Assembly (NCBI RefSeq): GCF_030445035.2
Contig: NC_080677.1
Location: forward strand, 24,811,513 to 24,875,512
Origin: Dasypus novemcinctus
Lineage: Eukaryota > Chordata > Mammalia > Cingulata > Dasypodidae
Direction: 5' to 3'
DNA: 64,000 nucleotides
Shown piece by piece: positions 46,798-57,596 of the stretch (position 1 is the stretch's first letter; each line of letters starts with the position of its first letter). Below the pieces are notes generated by a model. It saw nothing but the letters and a program-made list of their open reading frames with translations. It was not told the origin of the DNA and searched no databases. A program made the translations under genes and the position numbers.

Positions 46798-47205
46798 GGG
46801 AAATGGATATGGCTCAAGTAATTGGGTTCCCATCTACCATATAGGAGGTCCAGGGTTTGATACCCATGGCCTCCTGGTAAAGGCATGCTGGCCCGCATGG
46901 TGAGCTGGCCCACTCGGAGTGTTGCCCCATGCAGGAGTGCTGGCCCACATGGAGAGCTGACACAGCAGGATGATGCAACAAAAAGAGACACAGAGGAGAG
47001 ATAATAAAAGATGCAACAGACTAGGGAGATGAGATGGTGCAAGAGAATGATCACTTCTCTCCCACTCCAGAAGGTCCCAGAATCAGTTTCCAGAGCCACC
47101 TAATGAGAATACAAATAGACACAGAAGAACACACAGTGAATGGACACAGAGAGCAGACAATGGAGGGGGAAGAAATAAATAAATAATTAAATCTTAAAAC
47201 AAAAC
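46798..47205 (+). mobile_element. Long DAS-type SINE with perfect 14-bp target duplication
   Basis: The head GGGAAATGGATATGGCTCAAG and the B-box text GGTCCAGGGTTTGATACCC begin it. A long body with GCTGGCCC(A/G)CATGG repeats and a CAACAAAAAGAGACACAGAGGAG block, then an AATAAATAAATAATTAAATC tail, follows. AAAAGGCTTGATCA occurs at 46784-46797 and 47206-47219. More diverged from the consensus style than 36843-37215, and with an extra ~75-base segment near 47030-47110. Confidence 0.88.
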
Positions 47206-47299
47206 AAAAGGCTTGATCATATTTATATCTCATAAAACTAAATCTCATATTCTTCTTTTTACCCTTAGTATTGATAGAGTTCCTTTCTTGCCTTTGCTA

Positions 47300-49255
47300 T
47301 GAAAATATTACAATATTACTGTTAATTGTAGCCTATAAGTAACATTAGTTGTATTTTTCCCCTGTTATTACTGTAATCTTAATACCTTATAATAGAGGAA
47401 CATTCTTGAGTACTTGAATTATTAACTACAATCTTCATCTGCCACCAAAATCACAATATTATACAGTCCCTAGACTACCACCTTCAGCCATAATTATTAA
47501 TACATTTATAAATTAGCAGAATTTGTTATACTCATTATAATGTGCCATCAACTCTATCCATTTCTGCATATTTACAATCAACTTTATTAAACATTCTACA
47601 CACATTCAGCATCAGCTGCCATTTCTCAACCCACATTCTGTCTCCTACTAAACTATACTCATAGTTTAACTCCATATATCTACTCTTAGAATTTAGTTCA
47701 TATCAGTAAGACCACACAATATCTGACCTTTTGTATTTGGCTTATTTCACTCAATGTAATATCCTCAAGGCTCATTCACATTGCCATGTGCATCTCAAGT
47801 TCATTTATTCTTATGGCTGAACAGTATGCCATCGTATGTATATACCATGTTTTGTTTATTCACTTATCAGCTGATGGGCACTTAGCTTGTTTCCATCTAC
47901 TAGAAATTGTGAATAATACTGCTATGAACATTGGTGTGCATATATCTGTTTGCATTCTTGTTTCTGTTCTTCCAAATATATTCCTAGTAGCAGGATTGAG
48001 GGATCATACAGAAGTTATATATTTAACTTCCTGAGGAACAGCCAAACTAAATACCAAAAAGTCTGCACCATTTTACATTCCCAACAGTGAAGGTGTGTTA
48101 CTATTTCTCTGCATCCTCTCTAGCACATGTAGTTTTCTGTTTTGTTTTGTTTTTTTTAAAATATATAATGGTCATTCTGTAAGGCATGAACTGATATCTC
48201 ATTGTAGTTTTGATTTGCATTTCCCTAATAGGTAGTGCTGTTGAGCATCTTTTTATGGTCATTTGTATTTCCTTTTTGGAAAAATATCTATCAAGTCTTT
48301 TGCCCATTTTAAAATTGGGTTGCTTGTTTCCTATTGTTGAGTTGTGTGATCTCTTTATATAATATGGAAATCAAACCTTGATCGGACATGTGGTTTCTGA
48401 AGATTTTCTCCCATTGAGTAGGCTGCCTCTTCACCTTCTTAACAAAGTCAGTTGAAGCACAAAAGTGTTTAATTTTGAGGAGGCCTCATTAATCTATTTT
48501 TTCTTTTGTTGTTCATGCTCTGGGTGTTAGATTTAAGAAACCACCACCTTCCACAAGATCTTGAAGATATTTCCTTGCATTTTCATCAAGGGGTTTTATG
48601 ATTCTAGCTTTCATATTTAGGCCCTTGATCCATTTTGAGTTAATTTTTGTATAAGGTGTGATATAGGTCCCTCTTTTTTCTTTTAAATATGGATATCCAG
48701 TTCTCTCAGCACCCTTTGTTGAATAGACTATTCTGACCCAGCTGGGTGTTTTTGACAACCTTGTCAAATCAACTGATCATAGATGTGATGGTCTATTTCT
48801 GATTTCTCAGTTTGATTCCATTGGTCAATCTGTCTATCTTTATGCCAGTACTATACTGTTTTTAACATTGTAGCTAAGTAATGTGTTTTAAAATTGGGAA
48901 ATGAGAGTCTTCCAACTTTGTTCTTTTTTTTAAAAGTATTGGTTATTCAGGGGCCCTCAACCTTCCTGATAAATTTGATAATTGGCTTTTCCAATTCTGC
49001 AAAAAAGGCTGTTGGAATTTTATTGTGTTGAATCTGTAAATTAGTTTAGGTAGAATTGACTTCTTAATATTTAGTATCCCAATCCATGAACATGGAACAT
49101 ACTTCCATTTATTTAGGTCTTTTCTGGATTCTTTTAGTGATGTTTGTAGTTTTCTGAATACAGGTTCTTTATGTCCTTAGTTAAATTTATTCCTAAATAT
49201 TGGATTCTTTTAATTGCTATTTTAAATGGATTTTTTTTTTCTGAATTCCACCTCA
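47300..49255 (-). mobile_element. L1 3' part: ORF2 C-terminal half and 3'UTR, minus strand
   Basis: On the plus strand it reads in reverse order: 3'UTR (47300-47700), then ORF2 end text such as ATTCTTATGGCTGAACAGTATGCC and TTGATTTGCATTTCCCTAATAGG, the ORF2 C-terminal domain (48100-48780; minus-strand frame with TGYPYLKEKRGTYITPYTKI) and the end of the RT domain (to about 49255). Homology then stops, so the copy is 5'-truncated. Frames are broken throughout. Confidence 0.8.
48513..48767 (-). pseudogene. L1 ORF2 C-terminal segment
   Basis: An 84-codon open stretch of ORF2p C-terminal domain (ERTGYPYLKEKRGTYITPY followed by KINSKWIKGLNMKARIIKPL). It corresponds to 37375-37600 of the better-preserved plus-strand L1. 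It has no start of its own and is a relic. Confidence 0.75.
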
Positions 49256-51335
49256 GATTGCTTATTGATGGTACATAGAAACACTATTGATGTTTGGGTA
49301 AGTCTTGTACCCTTCCACTTTTCGGAACTTGTCTACTCTGATCCCTTCCCATACCTGAAGTTTCACCAGCTGCCAGCTGGAAAGGGAGAGGTAGAAAGAG
49401 AAGAGAGCTGCAAGTCTTAACTTTGAATGAGGATTAGAGTACTGATTTCTGTATTGGACTGGAATATTTCAGTTTATGAATCAAGACAGTTTTGTGGTTT
49501 AACATGACCATGCTATATCAGAGTGACCAGAAGTGACCAGAAGATGTGGCAGCAATTTAAGTATCCACTCAGGGGCTAGAAGATGATACCCACCGAAAAG
49601 GACAATGGGAGTAAATAAACAATGGCCTTTACCCCCCCACACATACACAGACATAGCCATTTGATGTACATATGTGTGCTTATCATTACATGTACATTTA
49701 TATGTGTATATAGACATATGTATGTTATATTGTTATAGATATTTGTGTGTATGCAAACATGTTATTTTTATGCTATCATGTGTTCCAAGAATAATATGGG
49801 AAGACATGCATATGGATTATATGTAGGGTAGCAGGTATATGGGAATGGGATGCTTATGTATGAGAAATAAGGGGGGGGGTTTATGCCAAAAGAAAGAAAG
49901 GAAGACTTAGATACATGCATATGATTGCATTTATACAAATATATGATTATATTTTTGCACTTTTGTAAAGTTTTATATATATAGCCATACACATGATATA
50001 AATTGAACAAATCTTTAAAGCCAAAAATATTTAAATCAATTTAAAAAACAGAAACAAATTTTATTACCAATGGTGAAATTAAATCCAAATCACCGAAGAG
50101 GATAGTAGGAAATGAAACAGACTAATGTGTGGATACAATATGAACCTGGCAGCATGTGACTCAGCTTTCTAAAATTTTGTCCATCACTCCAAGAAAAAAC
50201 GAAAATTCACACTACTACCTATTACTAGGATTGGAAGCTAAACTTTGTGGGGATTTTTCAAACTGCAAGGAATTGGAGATATGCTGAAAATTGAAATTAG
50301 TGGTCTGCCTGTTCTCTATCTTCAATACCATCTGAAGGAATAAAGGATTACTAGTCTTACCTCTCTCACTTTGTACCTCCAGAATCAAATATTCAAGGTC
50401 TTTGACATCTAGAAAACAAAATAATCGTTCTTCTAATATGGAAAGGCAGATATTTTACATAGTCAATAGTTGTTTTTATTTACAAATATTCCACTAGATC
50501 TTTGCTCACCCTCATAGTTGCATTCAATTTCCTTTTTACTGGAGTACATCTAAATACAATCAAATTTGTTTGAAAATGACTTCACATCAGTGTTACATGA
50601 TAATGGAGCCCAATATCGAATCTTAGTTTTATGGTTACTTTGCTCAGCACTTGGAAAATTATGTTTTCTTCTTTTGCAGTTTAGCATATACATTGAGTTT
50701 TCGTTTCAAAGTCAACATATTTTATATCTAGAAGTTGTATTTAGTCCTTTTTTAACTTGGCCTGGTCTTTTTCAATAATACCTTGCTATTTTCTTATGTT
50801 CCCAATATCTTCTTTTACACTTTTAACTATTTTAAACATATGTTTTAAAAATATTCTCTGGCTGTTAATTCCATTGTCTGAAGTTTGTACATAAATTCTG
50901 GAAATTATATTCTCCCAAACTAAAGTGATTAAGATTGGGTCAGAAACAGGAAAAATTCTACTACCAGGATTGTCCTCAAAGTTTAGATTTTTCAGGATTT
51001 TTTTCTGTTCAAATTATCAGAGATCCATGAAGTTAATATAGGAAAAGGAAAACAAAAATAAAACAAACAATCTTCATGGCCAGAAAGGAAGTGGTGGGAC
51101 GTATGCCAAACTGGAGAAATATAAGCCCATAAAGAAAATCAAACTCAATTTTTATAAGCTACTAAGCCAAAAACAATGAAAATAAGAATAGAAGACCATT
51201 TACAATGATAATGACTAAAAAAAAAAGAGAGAGAGAGAGAGAGAAAATGAAAGAAAGAAAAGAATAGGTGTAAATCTAACAAAAAATGTACAGAACTTGT
51301 ATACTAAAAACTACAATATGTTGATGAAAGAAATT
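49256..51335. other. Intergenic, low-complexity tracts only
   Basis: TATG/TATA-rich patches at 49660-49750 and 49920-49990, a (GA)n run at 51228-51244 and an A+T-rich remainder. Possible degraded L1 at 50780-50900. No gene recognised. Confidence 0.4.
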
Positions 51336-51339
51336 TTAA

Positions 51340-52208
51340 AAAGATCTAGATAAATGGAGAGGAAAATCATGTTCATACAAAAATGTGCACATGAATGTCC
51401 ACTGCAGCTTTAGTCATAACCTCCCAAAACTGGACACAACTCAGATGTCCTTCCATGGGTGAATGGTTATCAAACCGTGTTACATCCATACGATGGAATG
51501 CAACTCTCAGTGCTGAAAAGGAGCTCTTGATGTCTGCAACACTTGGATGAATTTCTTGAGAATTAACTGATGAAAAAAGCCAACTCCAAGAGGTTACATG
51601 CTGTATGATTAGAATTCTATAACATTCTTGAAATGAGATAAAATTATAAAACTGGAGAGCAAATTAGGGGTTTCCAGGGCTTAAGAAGGGAGTAAATGTG
51701 AAAGGGAAGTGGGTATGGTTATGAAAGGACAGCCTGATGGATCCTTGTGTGATGAAAATGCTTTTATCTGGGCTGCACCTGTCAATACCTGGTTTTGACA
51801 TGGCACTAGAGTTTTGTAAGAACAACCCAGGTGTCCCTCAACCAATGAATGGACAAAAAATTTAAGGTACATACATACAATGAAATATTATTCAACTGTA
51901 AGAAGAAATGAGGTCGTGAAGCATATGAAAACAGGGATGAATCTGGAGGACATTATGTTGGGGGAAGCAAGTCAGACACAAAAGGAAAAATATTGTATGA
52001 TTTTGCTATTATGAGCTAAATATAATGAGCAATGTCATGGAATTAATAGCTAGAGTATAGGTCACCAGAAGCTAGAAGCTAGAATGGAAACCTGAGGTTT
52101 AATCTGTTTAGAATTGATAAAGAGGTAGTGTGTAATTGCTTGGAAGTGGATAGAAATGTCGAAAGCACATTTTAGTATTTACAATTATTAGTACTAATAT
52201 TTGGGTTT
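51340..52208 (+). mobile_element. Old L1 ORF2 end and 3'UTR, left of the provirus
   Basis: Two partly repeated ORF2-end stretches are present: 51380-51560 (GGACACAACTCAGATGTCC, CATCCATACGATGGAATGC) and 51820-51990 (CAGGTGTCCCTCAACCAATG, CATACATACAATGAAATATT, GAAGCAAGTCAGACACAAAAGG). They are followed by L1 3'UTR that resumes beyond the provirus at 60222. They represent two L1s, or one L1 with a duplicated segment. Confidence 0.7.
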
Positions 52209-52769
52209 TGTTGGAGAAAATACAGCGCTTACTGGGACACAGAGACTGAAATGACTACAGACAAAGAAAGATTTATTGAGAAGCTCTCCCAACAGAGGGG
52301 GGTCTGAAGAACAAACTTCGCACCCCAGCATGGTGGGGGTCTGAAGAGAGACTTCAGCCTGCCCCTGGAAGGGGGACTTTGGATTTATATAGAACTTTCC
52401 TAGGCAGGGGAATGAAAATTGGGGGGAGGGGGCTGAGGGTCCGAGTGAAGTGCAGGGACCAATAGGAAGCTCTAGAGGTGAAGACTTTCCCTGACAGTGA
52501 CTGGAAGATAGTGGGTTAGGGAGTTATGGTTTCTTGGTTGCAGGAGCAGATGTTTCTTTGTTCTGTAGGAATTTTATCTCCCTCTGATAGGTAGATAGGA
52601 AAGGTTTCTATTTCCCTTACTCCCGTCTCTATGTGGTTTCTTTATTTAACCTGTGGGGAAGTGCCGTGCCCTTGGACATGTAGGCTTATGGGGGATGGGG
52701 TTAGCCTTTTCCCAGTGCATATCAGGCGAAACTGAGGTACAGCTTGTTAATTATTGCAAACCTCTAACA
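52209..52769 (-). repeat. 3' LTR of the provirus
   Basis: 561 bp from TGTTGGAGAAAATACAGCGC to GCAAACCTCTAACA on the plus strand. Read on the minus strand it has TATATAAATCC (plus 52383-52393) as TATA box and CAATAAATC (AATAAA, plus 52272-52277) as poly(A) signal. A second AATAAA-type site is in the upstream half (plus 52637-52642). A (TA)n tract lies directly outside its internal edge, at 52788-52806. Confidence 0.92.
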
Positions 52770-52787
52770 TTCCTAATTTTTGTTTAT

Positions 52788-52806
52788 ATATATATATATA
52801 TATATA
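52788..52806. repeat. (TA)n microsatellite between env relic and 3' LTR
   Basis: About nine TA units within the provirus, next to a short purine-rich segment (minus strand AAAAATTAGGAA) that borders the LTR and would be the polypurine-tract position. Confidence 0.85.
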
Positions 52807-52897
52807 GGGAGACCTGGGTATGGGGGTATATGGTATTGGGCAGGATAGGAGGGTGAGGAGATTTGGGGTGTCGGTTTGGTCTGGCTACTTTCTGCTG

Positions 52898-53838
52898 TCA
52901 AGGGGTGAAGAAAAGAAGTCTTTTTCCATCCTGTATAGTGGGCTGTGATTTCAGGTCCCGCAAGGGTTGATATTGTTGTTCATGCAGCAGAAAGATGCCG
53001 TTTATGTATTCCTGGGTTATTAACTGTACAATTCGGTGTATGAATTGGACAAGAAACTGTAAGAGACAAGGACCAAAAAGAAGCAGCAGCAATACTATTA
53101 ATAAAGGTGTTATAATGGGTAAAAGGATTGATTTTAAGGGTGAAGAAAAATAAGAAAGGAATGAGGATAGCTATGACTGATTTTCATAGTTATTATTTTG
53201 GGTTTTCGGAATGATTTCAGTGTTTTTTTTAGGGCTTTAAGTGGTTTTTTGTATTGTTTTGTTTTCTTTTTTCACCTGGCCAGTTCTGTTAATGTAAAAA
53301 CAAGTTTCATTTATGATTGCACAGGTGCCATCCATGGCCACTGTGAGGACATCCAATGCTCTTTTATTTTGCATGACAACTGAAGCTAGCCTATTTATTT
53401 CTAACTGCTGACTGTCTATAGCCTGCATGGCTGAATTTCAGGATAGTTGTAGTTGGAAAGAAATGCTTAAAATTGATCTCTCTAATAGTGGGATTCCTGC
53501 AAACCAATATAGGCTGCAGAAGATAATGTGTCCTTTTTCTAAGATTGGATTGTCATGGGTATGATATCCAAATTCTGGGTTTCCTAAGAAATGTCTTTTT
53601 TTATTCATTTTGTTTTTGAGGTTGAAGTGAAGTTTCAAGAAAGGAACCAAGATTAGGTATCTGTCCAGAAGAGGCCATTTCTTGGGGTTTTAGGATGGTA
53701 GCATTAGGAATGATAGATACTATAGTGTAAATTCCCATCCATTTGGTAGGGGGTGTTAGGTATGCAGTATTACCACACAGAAAATAGAAACCTGTGCCTG
53801 CAAGTGTTAGTGCCGTTGAGGGGCCTGAGGGGATAAAA
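52898..53838 (-). pseudogene. env: env relic: last part of SU, partial TM ectodomain and membrane anchor
   Basis: Retroviral Env mediates receptor binding (SU) and fusion (TM). Only three pieces remain. About 53838-53690 encodes the SU C-terminal segment with FYFLCGN and PPTKW, near-universal in class I Env. 53428-53237 encodes the TM heptad and immunosuppressive-domain region (RLASVVMQNKRALDVLT) followed by a C-X6-C motif that lacks the usual third Cys. 53092-52898 encodes a hydrophobic anchor (IVLLLLLFGPCLLQFL) and a cytoplasmic tail ending at a stop at 52898. The SU N-terminus and central part are absent, and the TM pieces are in separate frames. It cannot make Env. Confidence 0.85.
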
Positions 53839-55100
53839 TAGGCTGTAGTGGGAGTGGTTAGAAGAACAAGAAAAGGACCCATCCGTTTTGGGGTTAAGGG
53901 TTTAGGGTGTAAGGTTTTTAGATACCAGTCACCTGGGTGAATAGGGAGGGAGGGAGCAGAGGGTTCTGGTGCAGGGAGCGCAGTCAGTTAGTTGATGGAG
54001 GGCTGTTCAGTTAGCTGATGTTGGGTTATGCCAAGCAGGTTCCTTTCAAAATCTGATGGTTGGAAAGCAATGTTAGTGAAGATGAAGGGGCATCCATACA
54101 TGATTTCAAAGGGGCTAAGGAGAGGTGGCTTTCAAGGAAGGGTTCGGATTCTAGTGAGAACTAAGGGTAGGAGTTCAGCCCAAGGTGCTTGTATCTGCAT
54201 TACTAATTTGGTTAAGTGTTGTTTTAAGATTCCATTCATACACTCAACCTTTGCAGAAGATTGGGGCCTGTAGGGGATCTGTAATTTCCAAGTTATTCCT
54301 AGGGCACTACAGATACCTTGTGTGATTTGTGAAGTAAAAGCCGTTCCACTGTCTGACTGCAGGGAAGAGGGAAGGCCAAATCTGGGAATGATTTCCATTA
54401 AAAGGATTTTTTTCCCCCAAATTCTACTCAATTTATTCATTTTTTAAAAAGATATTACATTAAAAAAATATGAGGTCCCCATTCGCCCCCACCGCCCCCA
54501 CCCCACCACTCTCCCCCCCGCCAATAACACTCTCCCCCATCATCAGGTCACATCCATTGCATCTGGTGAGTACATCTCCGGGCATCACTGCACCCCATGT
54601 TCTGTGTTCCACACCATAGCCCACACTTTCCCACGTTCCATCCAGTGGGCCATGGGAGGACATACAACATCCGGCAATTTTCCCTGGGGCACCACCCAGA
54701 ATAACTCCAAGTCCCGAGAATGCCTCCACATCTGATTTTAACAGCGATGTCTGCCCATTCTGAGGTTCCTGGGAAAGCTTCAACCCACCCAGAAAAGGTG
54801 TCTATGAGGACTAAGAGATACTTAATTTTTTTTATTGGTGGCACGTGAGTGAAATCTAATTGCCAATCTTGTCCTGGTTTGGAGCCTCTATACTGGTGTG
54901 TTTTAAAAGAGAAGTAGAATTTCCATGGATATTAGTTTATTGACAAAGAACAGCTTTTTGTAATTATTTTAAGAGTTTTGAGCGCTCAAGACAATCTAGA
55001 GAATTAGATAGGAGTAATGAGAGTGATTTGCGTCCTACATGCTGTTGATTGTGTAAAGAAGTGAGAATGTTATGTTTTTGCAATTCAGGTAAAAGGATTT
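53835..55100 (-). pseudogene. pol: pol integrase relic, split by an L1 tail
   Basis: Integrase joins viral DNA to host DNA. The core catalytic triad is still readable on the minus strand: Asp in LVLIDTFSGW (54800-54802), Asp in QSDSGTAF (54351-54353) and Glu in AKVECMN (54243-54245), with 35 residues between the last two, the D,D(35)E rule. Between the first and second Asp a 323-bp L1 3' end is inserted (54411-54733). The C-terminal domain is visible as PGDWYLKTLHPKPLTPK and GPFLVLLTTPT (53945-53840). There the text passes directly into env. Stops and frame changes occur elsewhere. The zinc-binding N-terminus, near 54900-55200, is poorly readable. Confidence 0.88.
54411..54733 (-). mobile_element. 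L1 3' end inserted into the provirus integrase
   Basis: Reversed tail TTCATTTTTTAAAAAGATATTACATT, then a GAGGTCCCCATTCGCC block, CTCCCCCATCATCAGGTCAC, TTCCACACCATAGCCCACAC and GGGCCATGGGAGGACATAC. This matches the reverse of 20800-21130. GATTTT occurs at 54405-54410 and 54734-54739, a short target duplication. The copy must be younger than the provirus. Confidence 0.85.
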
Positions 55101-55269
55101 TTCCATTTTTCATAAATCACCCTTGAATTTGTTTTGCTCCAATAAGTGGAAGTTTTGAGGTTTCTTCAGGTGTATAAGGGGGAGCAGGATATGGGAGTGC
55201 TGGGAGAATGGGTGTGATAGTGGTATGTGGACTTAAGTAGGGTTTGGTAGCCTGTGCTTTGGCTTCAGC

Positions 55270-57030
55270 ATCGGCTCGATTATTGCCAACAGATATGGGG
55301 GAATTTGATTTTTGGTGCCCTTTGCAGTGAATTATAGCAGCTTGGGTGGAAGTGAGTAATTATAGGATGTGTTGAGTAATTATAGGATGAGATTTTTATT
55401 TACAATGGAGGATTTGTTAGAAGTTAGGAAGCTTCTTTCTCACCAGATGGGGGCATGTGAGTATAGGATGTAGAATGAGTATTTGGAGTCAGTGTAGATG
55501 TTTAGGGCTTGCCCTTTGCCTCTGACTAGTGCTCTGGTGAAGGCTATAAGCTCAGCTTTTGTGAGGTTGTGCCGGGTGGGAGGGGACCCGATTTAATGGT
55601 ATTAGTCTAGGTAACAATAGTGTATCCAGCCTGCGTGGAATTGTTTAGTGGAGCTGCCACTAATAAGCTATGTGTGAGTAGGATCAGGAAGAGGAGTATT
55701 TGAAATATTGGGAAGAGGTTTAATGAGAAGATTAAGCATATTATCACAATTATGAGTGTAATCGGTGTTCAGTGTTTCCAGGGATGGGTTGGGATTAATG
55801 GGGAGGAGGGTGGCAGGATTGAGAGGAGGACAATGGTGTAAAAAGATACCAGGATTTTGTAGAAGAGTTGCATGAAGGGTTTGAAGATGGGTAGAGGAAA
55901 TAGATACAGTAGCTTTGTGAGTTAAAAGAAAAGATAGGGAATGTAAGGAAAAAACATCAAGATGATTTATTGGGCATTGTTTAAAACTTTCTTGGACTAG
56001 GAGAGAAGCTGCAGCAAGGACTTTGAGGCAGGTGGGCCAGCCTAGAGTTACAGGATCTAGTTGTTTGGAGAAGTAGGCAATGATTCAGTTATCAGGGCCG
56101 TATGGCTGCGTTAAGTTTCCTAGGGCATATCCTTGTCTGGCATCTCTGTAGAGAGAGAAAGGTTTGGAGGAATTGGGGACAGCTAGAGCAGGTACAGTAA
56201 ATAGGGCTTTTTTAAGCAGATTGAAGGGAAGTTTGAATGATAGGGGATGGTGAAGTGGCTTGTATAAGTTGCCAGAAGCAGCTTGGTAAAGGGCTTTAGA
56301 TACAGGTCCAAAGTTTGGAATCCAGAGACGGAAAAAGTTGACAAGCCCTAGAAAAGAAAGGAGGTCTGCTTTAGTCTGTAGAAGAGGATCGCTTTTGATG
56401 AACTGATTTGGTCTGCAGTTAGATGTTTATGTGAGGGGGAAAGGTGGAGCCCTAGGTCATTTACTTCAGATTTTAAAAATTGTCCTTTGTTTGGGGAAAC
56501 CCGATATCCCTTATAACTGAGAAAGTTAAGCAGGGTGATAGTGTGGGTTATAGAGATTTGTAAGGAGGGGTTACAAAGGAGGAGGTCATCAACATATTGG
56601 AGGAGGATACTGGAGGGGAGCTGAAGATCACAGAGATCTTAGTGTAGGGCCTGCCCAAAGATATGGGGACTTCTCTAAAGCCCTGAGGAAGAACTGTCCA
56701 TGTTAATTGTTGGGGATTTAGAGGGTTTTCAGGACCTGTCCGTGTAAAGGTAAAAATGTCTTGGGAAGTTTTGTCTAGGGGAATAGTGAAAGGCATCTTT
56801 AAGGTCGATTACAGTGTAGTGTGTAGTTTGAGGGGGTTTGTGGGACAGAAGACTCTGGGTTAGGAACCAGGGGAACAATAGGCTGTGTGGCTTTATTAAT
56901 AGTTTTAAGGTCTTGCACAAGACGATAGCTTCCATTGGGTTTTTTTTTTTACTGCTAGAATCAGAGTATTGAATGGTGAGTTAGTTGGATGTAGAAGACC
57001 AGCATTACAGAGCTTGTTAATGGTAGGTTT
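55270..57030 (-). pseudogene. pol: pol reverse transcriptase and RNase H relic
   Basis: The enzyme copies viral RNA into DNA. RT: the segment with YTVIDLKDAF (first catalytic Asp, about 56812) and LTWTVLPQGF (56715-56686); the active loop QYVDDLLLC (YVDD at 56585-56596) is intact. The connection follows (LGLVNFFRLWIPNFGPVSKAL, about 56350-56290). RNase H: the early GSS segment (about 55655) comes just after a stop at 55668-55670, with AELIAFTRALVRG (about 55560-55520) and NIYTDSKYS (Asp codon 55488-55490) further on. Multiple frameshifts and stops. The catalytic residues I can check are retained although the frame is lost, as expected of neutral decay since insertion. Confidence 0.85.
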
Positions 57031-57039
57031 CAAGCCTTG

Positions 57040-57596
57040 TCAGGCAGTGGTGGATAGGGGATATGGAGGAATATTTGTGAAAGATGAGGGTTTTTTTTTT
57101 TTAAGACTACTTTGACAGGGGGATGGTGTGATGCGACTGAAGGGGAGCTGGTATTCCAGACCTGAGGATGAACTTCTGTTTGCGATAGGGGGAATGACAA
57201 CAGGGGCCTGGGAGGGGGAGGGTGTGGTAGACAGGAGGAGAAGGAAGTTGGTTTGGGAGGATGGGAGTGTAAAGGAAATGGAGGAGTGAAGTTTAGACAG
57301 TATGTCATGACCTAGAAGTGGGAAGGGGCAGGTATGGATTATGAGGAATTGGTGGGAAAACGTATGATTTTCTATTGAGCATATGAGTGGTTTGATAATT
57401 AAAGGAGAAGAGGGCATGCCATCAACTCCCACAATAGAGATAGAGGAAGAAGATAAAGGTTCTGAGTGTTCTAGGAGGACTGAATATGTGGCCCCGTGTT
57501 AATTAAAAAGGAGATGGGCTTACCTCCAACCTTGATGATAACCGTCGGTTCCAATTTACTGATGGAGATGTGGGGCCATTCCGAACCTGGGACCCA
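57040..57596 (-). pseudogene. pro: pro (retroviral protease) relic with Asp-to-Asn active site
   Basis: Aspartic protease that matures Gag and Pol. It lies in the same frame as the end of gag, beyond a single TGA (57597-57599). The active-site region reads FLINTGPH with AAC at 57498-57500, where the family has Asp-Thr-Gly. A stop follows shortly and the frame changes before 57432. The later PLLGHDILSKL text (about 57330-57298) is the conserved C-terminal Gly-Arg/His-Asp helix of the family. Downstream is a Pro/Ser-rich linker towards RT. Confidence 0.82.

Noticed and set aside
46834-47099. Open frames of 60-137 codons on the minus strand
   Set aside because: Antisense to the long DAS-type SINE body.
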